Positions 53,801-62,800 of a stretch of 64,000 nt of DNA are shown one piece after another. A program made the position numbers and the translations under genes. The notes beneath the pieces are model-generated. The model was not told the origin of the DNA. It saw only the letters and a program-made list of their open reading frames with translations, and searched no databases. Within the stretch, counting starts at the first letter, position 1; each line of letters opens with the position of its first letter. The DNA comes from Fragum whitleyi. Its lineage: Eukaryota > Mollusca > Bivalvia > Cardiida > Cardiidae. The stretch spans positions 31,536,077 through 31,600,076 of the forward strand of contig OX411557.1 in NCBI GenBank assembly GCA_948146395.1, given 5' to 3'.

Positions 53801-56800
53801 TTGTGAATCTGATGGTGGCATCAGGGGCAGTGGTGGATATTGCTATAGATTCAAGGTATATGCTGGTAAAGATGACCCAGTAAATGAGGTTAGACCAGTG
53901 ATCCCCAATGATTCTCATCATCTGTCTACGAGTGAACAAATGGTTGTTTTCCTTATTGCTCCGCTTCTCCACAAAGGCTATCATGTTTATACGGACAACT
54001 GGTACACAAGTCTGCGGCTTTATTTGTACCTATTAGAAAAGCAAACTCTTTCATGTGGAACCATCAGAGCTAATCGTGGTATACCAACACAGCTGGTCGA
54101 GCAAGCCGTTGAGAGAACTGGTGACTCTTGTGCTCTGTTAGGAGATAATAAAATTGTGGCTACTAAGTACCATAGCACAAAAGTGGTACACTTACTGTCA
54201 ACAATACATGGACATGATGAACTTACAGTTAATAACAGGCGGCGTAACGGAACAATAAAACGCCCAAAGGTGTCGGCGGATTATAACAACAACATGGGGG
54301 GCGTCGACAAACAAGATCAAGTCATTCAGCCTTACGACTGCACCCGGAAATCAATGAAATGGACAAAAAAACTGTTTTTCCATTTTCTTCAAGTTAGTTT
54401 GTGTAATGCATTCATTCTGGCTTGTAAAGATGGCTATGAAAAGCCCTTCCTGCAATTCATTGAGGCAGTTATCATGTCATGGGCATATATCAACAACCAA
54501 CCACCTGTTGTTTCCGAACCGGAGGATGTGGTTCGCCTTCGTGATCGACATTTCATAGGTGCTATCCCTCCAACTGATGGGAAGGAAAAACCTACAAGAC
54601 TGTGTAAAGTGTGTTCCAAGAAAGGAATCAAGAGGAGGGAAGTGCGGTACTATTGCCCTGACTGTCCTTCAAAACCAGCACTATGTTTATCGCCTTGCTT
54701 CCGCATGTACCACACACACTTTGTTTACTGGTAATAAGTTTTCATGCTGTTTGCAATAACTGTTGTCATTTTTAGGTTATAGTTGCCACTAGAAAAGTAA
54801 CTAGTATTGTAACATAATATTTGTTTGTGAAAAGTTGACAGATTAACAGTATTTTAGTTATCAAATACAAAATAGACTCAGATTTTTGATTGAAAATTAT
54901 GAAAATAACGTCAACTCAGAAACATTTATCAGCCAAAAAAATTTTTTATTTCAAGCTATCTTATTGAAACTTCCTCTATACATTGATGTATGTATATCAA
55001 GTAAGCATATGAAATTTGGTGTAAATTCATTGAGTATTTTTGATTTTATTGCAATTCATATGGTACCAGTATAAATAATTTCGGTTCAGTCTATTGTTCC
55101 CTGGCATATACAGTGCACATGTAGACGGCAGTAAAGGGGTTAATTGAAATCAATATTGAAACAACCTTTTATCAGATTTTTTTGTCTATTTATAAAAACA
55201 CTAAATCATGTGTCATATATCCGTTGTCATTTCCTCGTTTTTGCACATAGGTTCATTGAAAACATTTTTTTTTGGGGGGGGGGGGGGGGGGGGGGGGTCA
55301 ACTGTCTTTTACAAGGCTTTCATCTTGATACTTAAATTAAAATAAAATATGAAAAGCTGAGAAATTATCAAAATATTAAAATATTTAGTTCCTTTAGTTG
55401 AGATTAAATGATAATGTTTTAATAGACTGAGTTAATTTTGATCAGAAATCAAATTCATGAAGGACTTGTGTTTTTTTGTTTTTTTTTTCAAAGCAACTAA
55501 TTTTACTACTTCTTGAAGACCTAGAATTTTCTTCTAGAAATTGCTATGACAAACATGCCAACAAGGATAATCTGTTTATCTATAAATTAAAAGTAGAAAG
55601 AATCAAATCTGTACAACAAAGTTACTATGACAGTATTACCTTTGATGACATATCATGCTTTGTGAATTCCGTCTGTACATGGTGATAAACAATAAACATT
55701 ACATCAGGACCCAAGGTTATAAAACTTTTCTCAGGCTCAGGCTCAATTTTCACAAAATTTTAAATTAAAATAAATGTATGAAAATAAAAGCTATTGTTAC
55801 TTATAACAACTTATTAATATTATCTTATAATTATGTTAATACATCAAAATAAGTAATAAAACAGGATTACGGCTCTAATCTCAAATTGAAGTTTGAGAAA
55901 ATTTTTGAATTGAGCCTGTGAAAAGTTTTATAACCTCGGGCCCAGGGTCCTAATTCAATTATCACTTATATTATAATACACAGGTACAAACAATTTCATT
56001 TTTCTAACAATGCATTTTCTGTCATTAAACTTAAGGGCAAAAAATAATGTTGTGTATGCGACCACCTGTATTCAGCATGCAACCTGTATTAAGCAAGCAA
56101 ACACCGAGTTCTGAAATGAAGTGTTTGCACTTAAATCAACCTGTATTAAGTAAGCACCAGTCCTTTCTTAAGTGAGCATTTTTAAATGTGCCATAGGTGC
56201 TTGTTTCAAACGGGTTTGACTGTTAAAGTCCTTAAAATCACTTAATTTCTGATATAAATTATTGTTATTTTCAAATAAAATGAAACAAGAGGGCCTTTGG
56301 CCCTGGTCCGCTCACCTGAGTCAAAGCACCTAAGGGAAACTTGCATTACTTTTGATTCAGATGATAAAGTTATTGAACTGTAACAAATTTAAGTGTAAAG
56401 TAAAATAATCTTATGGTCAGACCAGTAAGATTCCACAGTCTCACTTTTACTATTACTGTTTGAAAATACAAGATCCAAAATCGAACTGTTATCAGTCTGG
56501 GTTTTTTTGCATGATCTTTTTACAAGAGAATATCTGGGATAACTTTAGTAATGCGCACCTGGTAGCCCAACAGTTATCATTTTAGCTATCATAATAAGGT
56601 CTATGAACTGATCATCCTAGGCAAATTCCAAAGCTGTAGGGCTTCTTGTTCATCAGAAGAAGAATTTTAAAATTTTTCTTAAAATTCAACTTTGGTTGCC
56701 ATAGCATCCGAAGTGCCATAGCAACCAAAGTTTTTCATTGATTTCAATTCTTTAAGCTATCTTGGAGGGGACCACCAATTAAACATTTCTGTAAAATTTG

Positions 56801-59800
56801 ATGTAAATTGGCCAAGTAGTTTAGGACAAGATGTTGTTTAAAGAAATTGTTGACAGACACAAGACGACAACCAAGCTGGACTTTGTGCTTAGGTGAGCTT
56901 TAAAAAAAGTTCAAATGTTAAAATTGACCTGAAGTACTACCCTCTCCCCACTGTTGCTCCCCACCTGGTGGCCCAACAATAATAATGGCTGTTTAAATTA
57001 AGTTCTATGAGCTGATTTTTCTATATTAAATGAAAAAGCTCTAGGAATTCTGGTTCAGCAGAATTTTTAACAATAGTTAAATTTACCACAAAACACTACC
57101 CCCTCCCCTTGGGTCTCTGCCCCTGGTCAAAAAACAATCATGACTATATCTATTTTGATTAAAGTATATGAGCTGATGACTCATGCCAAATTTAGAGCCT
57201 GTAAGATTCCTACTTCATCATCAGAAGAAGGTGTAAATTTTCAAAATTGACCCGAATTCTACTCCCTCCCTCAATGCTCTTTACATGGTAGCCAAACATT
57301 CATGGTTATAGCTATGTAAAATAGGGTCTATGAGCTGATCATCTGTGTCAAATATAAAGGTTGTAGGGATTCTGGTTCAGAAGAGGAAGAAGGTTATGGA
57401 TTTAAAAAAAATTTAACAAAGTACTACCCCTTCCCCCCAGTGGCTCCGCGCCTGGTAGCCCAATAGTTATGATTTTAGCTATTATAATTATGGTCCATAT
57501 GCTGATCATCCTTGCCATTTTTCAAGTCTGTATGGCACATGGTTTATCAGGAGAAGAAGATTAAAGATTTAAGAATTGCTCTGAAAAGCTACCCTCCCGC
57601 CCCCTGGTGCTCTGCACCTGGTGGCCAAACATTCATGATTTGAGCTATTTCAGATAGGGTCTATGAGCTGATCATTCATGTCAAATATAAAGACTGTAAG
57701 GATTCTGGTTCATCAGAAGAAGACAGTCAAAGATTTCAAAATTTTCAACAAAGCACTACCCCCTCCCCCCCAGATGATCTGCACCTGGTGTCCCAACAGT
57801 CATATTTTTATTCAGGTCTATGAACTGATCATCCATGCCAATTTTCAAGTCTGTAGGGCTCCTGGTTCCAAAGAAGAAGAAGGTTTAATATTACAAAATT
57901 TACCCAAAGTACTACCCCCTCCCCCCTGGTGCTCTGCACCTGGTGGCCCAACAGATATGATTTTGGCTATTTTTATTCAGGTCTATGAACTGATCATCCA
58001 TGCCAATTTTGAAGTCTGTAGGGCTCCTGGTTCCGAAGAAGAAGGCAGTCAAAGATTTCAAAATTTTCAACGAAGCACAACCCCCCCCCCCCCCACCCCC
58101 CCACCCCCCACCCCCCCACCCCCGATGATCTGCACCTGGTGTCCCAACAGTCATATTTTTATTCAGGTCTATGAACTGATCAATCATGCCAATTTTCAAG
58201 TCTGTAGGGCTCCTGGTTCCAAAGAAGAAGAAGGTTTAAGATTACAAAATTTACCCAAAGTACTACCCCCTCCCCCCTGGTGCTCTGCACCTGGTGGCCC
58301 AACAGATATGGTTTTAGCTATTTTGATTCAGGTCTATGAACTGATCATCCATGCCAATTTTCAAGTCTGTAGGGCTCCTGGTTCCAAAGAAGAAGAAGGT
58401 TTAATATTACAAAATTTACCCAAAGTACTACCCCCTCCCCCCTGGTGCTCTGCACCTGGTGGCCCAACAGATATGATTTTGGCTATTTTTATTCAGGTCT
58501 ATGAACTGATCATCCATGCCAATTTTGAAGTCTGTAGGGCTCCTGGTTCCGAAGAGGAAGGCAGTCAAAGATTTCAAAATTTTCAACGAAGCACACCCCC
58601 CCCCCCCCACCCCCCCCACCCCCCGATGATCTGCACCTGGTGTCCCAACAGTCATATTTTTATTCAGGTCTATGAACTGATCAATCATGCCAATTTTCAA
58701 GTCTGTAGGGCTCCTGGTTCCAAAGAAGAAGAAGGTTTAAGATTACAAAATTTACCCAAAGTACTACCCCCTCCCCCCTGGTGCTCTGCACCTGGTGGCC
58801 CAACAGATATGATTTTAGCTATTTTGATTCAGGTCTATGAACTGATCATCCATGCCAATTTTCAAGTCTGTAGAGCTCCTGGTTCCAAAGAAGAAGAAGG
58901 TTTAAGATTACAAAATTTACCCAAAGTACTATCCCCTCCCCCCTGGTGCTCTGCACCTGGTGGCCCAACAGATATGATTTTAGCTATTTTGATTCAGGTC
59001 TATGAACTCTTCATCCATGCCAAATCTTAAGTCTCTAGGACTCCTGGTTGAGAAGAAGAAGAATTTTTAAGATTTTCTTAAAATTTCACCTTTGGTTGCC
59101 ATAGCAACCAGGATTTTTCATGGAATTCAATTCTTTTAGCTATTTTGGAAGGGGACCACCTAAGCATCATTTCTGTAAAATTTGGTGTTAATTGCCCAGT
59201 AGTTTAGGAGGAGATGTCGTTTAGAGAAATTGTTGACGGACGCCCGACGACAACCGAAGACCGACGGCCAGACGTCGGACGAAAGGTGATCACAATAGCT
59301 CACTTGAGCACTTTGTGCTCAGGTGAGCTAAAAAAATAACTGTATGAAATTCAATCAAATAGAAACCAAAGTGTTAAAACTTCTTATAAATATTCACAAT
59401 TGTTATTTATTAGTGAACATCCAGACATATATGAAACACTAGTAGGTGAGCAAGCAATATCTGCTGTAATTAAACATTGAAGACATGTTGAGGTGTCAGT
59501 GCAAAACCGTTGTAAAGGTGCATATTATTATATAGAGGTTGTTGAATCATGGAATGGTCATAGAATACCGAGTTTAATAAAAATTCATATTAACAGATAA
59601 ACAAATAAAAAGAGATTTTGCTGAGTTTTTATGAGTTTTAGATGATGAGTTTAATAAATTTGGTATTTTATTAATGCAAATTTGATATTCTATTTGTAAT
59701 ATGACAAATAAGTCATATAAGACAAATAATTTTTTGCAATTAGTAGTCAAAATTCTCATAAATTATGTTAACATAAATTTTCCAACTAAAACACAAAGGC

Positions 59801-62800
59801 TGTTTGTAGAATGATGTCATCCAATCAATCATGATGTCATTTTCACAACAACATTAAAGCATTGCATAGGTTCTACACTCAATTGTATAGTTATCCCACT
59901 AGTGTAATAACATCTTGTGTTATATCAAAAATACTAAATCGCTGAAAGTCATATTATATAGAGCTACAAATATTTTGTGCCTACTCTTTGATGTCAAATG
60001 TCAGCTAATATTAGAGTTAAGAAAAATTTTGGAAATCTATAAACACCAAAAACTTCTCTTCCTCTGTTTTAAATCAGCAGATTGTATTAGCATTTAGTAA
60101 AGTGAGCACACATTTTGAACTCTCTTCCTATTGCGTAAAGTCCAGCATATCATGATTTGTGGACTATATTGAGTGCCTATCAATAAAGGTACTTACTGCA
60201 GAGCAAGTATTCAGAAAGCCATGCCAATGGGTTCAGTCTAAAATCTTTATTTCCCAATTAAACACTATGTTGTGGATACTCATTTGAACCGTCTCAATGA
60301 GACTTTTTAAATCTATACCAAAAACATAGGGTTAAGTTCTGAAGCTCTGAATAAGTCTTAAAACATTCTTAATTTGGGCGGATTAACACACTGCAGCACT
60401 TACTACAGCACATCAGAGTGACAATTATTTTATGATGACAGAATGCCCATTGGACAAAACCTAAATTTCTTTTGGTCAAATGGACATGTATTTACGCAGA
60501 ATTTCAGAACTAATGAATTTTCATAGAGGTTTCCTAATACAATCATTAGGTAACCTTGTTTAACTCAGTTAAAATGCATTACTTTCAAACATTGCGGAAC
60601 TATTATGGGTCCACTACCTTAATTGCTAACAGGAAGAGAGTTCAGTATAAGATTATATAGGATAATTCTTCTGTGAATATCAGTAAAACAAGGACAAACA
60701 ATTACCATGGATGTTGATTTGACCTGTTTTATCACAATAATGGGTGAGTGATGGTTTATTAATGGCATACACACCAATCAAAGAATGTGTGACCAAACAT
60801 TAATGTGCCACAAAAATGTTGTATCTACATTGGTATGACATTTTGGTTACTAAATGATAAAGTATAATATGAAATAAAATTATTCATAAGGTCAAATGGA
60901 AAAAAACTTGAATTCATGAACTAAACATGAAACTCTTGACAGACTGAGTAGATTAATCGAGCAACTAAGGGCTGTAACTTATTTTATATTTTTTTCTATC
61001 CTTTCTTAATATAGAATTGATTGATTTAATGGAGTTTTACACCACATTCAACATTTTTTTTCAGTTATATCACTGCGGCATGAGCACCTAACAATGGATT
61101 CCTGGTATTTCTCATCGATACAACCATCACATCCTTTCCTAGCCTCCAGCTGCTATCTCACATAGGTCTACGATTATCAACCCATTGGTGAGAGACAAAT
61201 AGTTGGAAAGAATGAGTGCAGCCGTCAGGGATTGAACCCGGAACCTATAGATTGACAGTCCGACTTGCTCTAACTGCGCTATGACAGCGTATTCCTTGAT
61301 ATAAAAATCTTAATCCTCTTTATGAAATATTAAGACAGACTGAGACAGTCTGTCCGTCTTAATGTTTCATAAAGAGAATTAAGATTTGCTGGATAGTCTT
61401 TAATTATCGCATTTGCTGAAACCGACATTTTATCTGTGTTCTGCTAAAATCCCATAACTACAGCTTGGTTTTTTAGCTTGTTTTCTACCCTTATGATACA
61501 ATTATAAGGCTAATCAATCTGTTGTATCTTTTTAATGTCATTCCAGAATTTGTCCAAATATTGACTTGTCAATGGAAATGTGGTATAGAAAAAATGTACT
61601 TGTCCACAGGTTGAGAAGGTTGTCTCTGATAAGTTAGGTATGGGAATTCCACACCCTTGGTCAATTGAACACTATTTAAGAGTAAACAAAATGTCATCTA
61701 AAATAATCATGTAAAGTTAAATCAAGTTTAATTTTTGTTAATTATGCAATGGGTGGTTTGATTTGGATAGGCTTAGAAATTATTTGATATGGACAAACTT
61801 TTATATTTTCTTCATGCAAATATATCAATAAAGCAGAAACTACTACATATGGATTACCATCTGGTGCTTATTTTTTTGTTATAACTATTATTTTGTGCTG
61901 TGATCATTCTATCTCATTTTGTATCCTTAATGTTTTGCAGGGGTCTAGATAAGAGGGGTATAGTAAGTCTTAGACCATTTTTTCTTAACTAAACCCATTC
62001 TTGTGGGTACTCAATGAGCAAGTATTAGGTGGAAAATAACACTAGCTTAGGATCATTATTTCTCAAAGAATTCCAAGAGGTTTCCAATGTGACTAATAAT
62101 ATATGGTCTATGACTTTGTGTTAAAAATTCCCTTTTATCTGTGGGTCTGATTTAGAAGTCTCTCAACCACACCCCCCTACAGACTTAAAAACATTACCTT
62201 GGGCAAACTCTGTTGTGTTGTTTCTTCATCCTTGGGTTTGGTATTTTCCTCTGTTAAACAACGAACAAGAATACCAATGGATCTCTTCAGACTGTAGATC
62301 TGTCAAAAAGAAATGAATTTTGCACATTTAGTTTATACAAATTTATTTTAGGTTTTTTGCAACGACATAATAGCTTATAAAGTCACTCTCAAACGCTTAA
62401 TTCTGATATTTTCATATCCCTCCACTGCATTCAATTTTACAGCTTGGTGACCTAGGACTGGCTATTAAGTGTTTTGCCCATTACCAACATAGGCTTAGCT
62501 AAGATTTGGAAATTTATACACACTCAGAAGGTGTCCAAAATAGAATTAATAGGATAAAAACAATATGTGGACTGTAACAAAACAGTCTGTTTCCCTTTTC
62601 TATGATTTGAGCCTTAGTAGATAATCTTAAATAAGCTGTAGTTATGATGTTAAGATCAGTCATGATCAACATTTTTTGAAAGAGGATATTTCAATTGCGC
62701 ACTTGCGTAATGTGCATAATGGGAGTTATGCCCTTGAACACACCCAAGCCTGTACAACTCCAGGTCACAAGTCAAGTAGTTATACAATTAGGTGACCAAG

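Larger units (their letters stand above)
52468..55139 (+). mobile_element. piggyBac-family DNA transposon, near complete
   Basis: The element is 2672 bp. It is flanked by TTAA on both sides (52464-52467 and 55140-55143), the target duplication of piggyBac elements. Terminal repeats are CCCCTTCACTGCC on the left and, inverted on the right, CCCCTTTACTGCC (one mismatch in 13). The transposase lies in the same orientation, with about 260 bp of left and 400 bp of right non-coding sequence. The left part holds two identical 25-nt palindromes. The small divergence of the ends and the single coding break suggest a fairly recent insertion. It lies in the intron between channel exons 2 and 3, antisense to that gene. 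Confidence 0.95.

Noticed and set aside
53448..54734. A separate second gene downstream of the 240-codon frame
   Set aside because: The two frames are halves of one piggyBac transposase separated by a one-base shift; neither has its own promoter context.
57678..59030. 450-codon open frame, proline-rich, repeated
   Set aside because: It is the tandem 165-bp repeat read in a frame kept open because monomer lengths are multiples of 3. Antisense frames are also open, there is no codon-level constraint, and the poly-C tract is variable.
57600..59030. Coding exons of the channel gene inside the large intron between exons 2 and 3
   Set aside because: No minus-strand block there resembles ITPR sequence with acceptor and donor in phase 0.
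61220..61290. Functional tRNA gene
   Set aside because: Acceptor stem and boxes are good, but the anticodon stem does not pair and the D arm has a mismatch, and it is followed by a SINE body.
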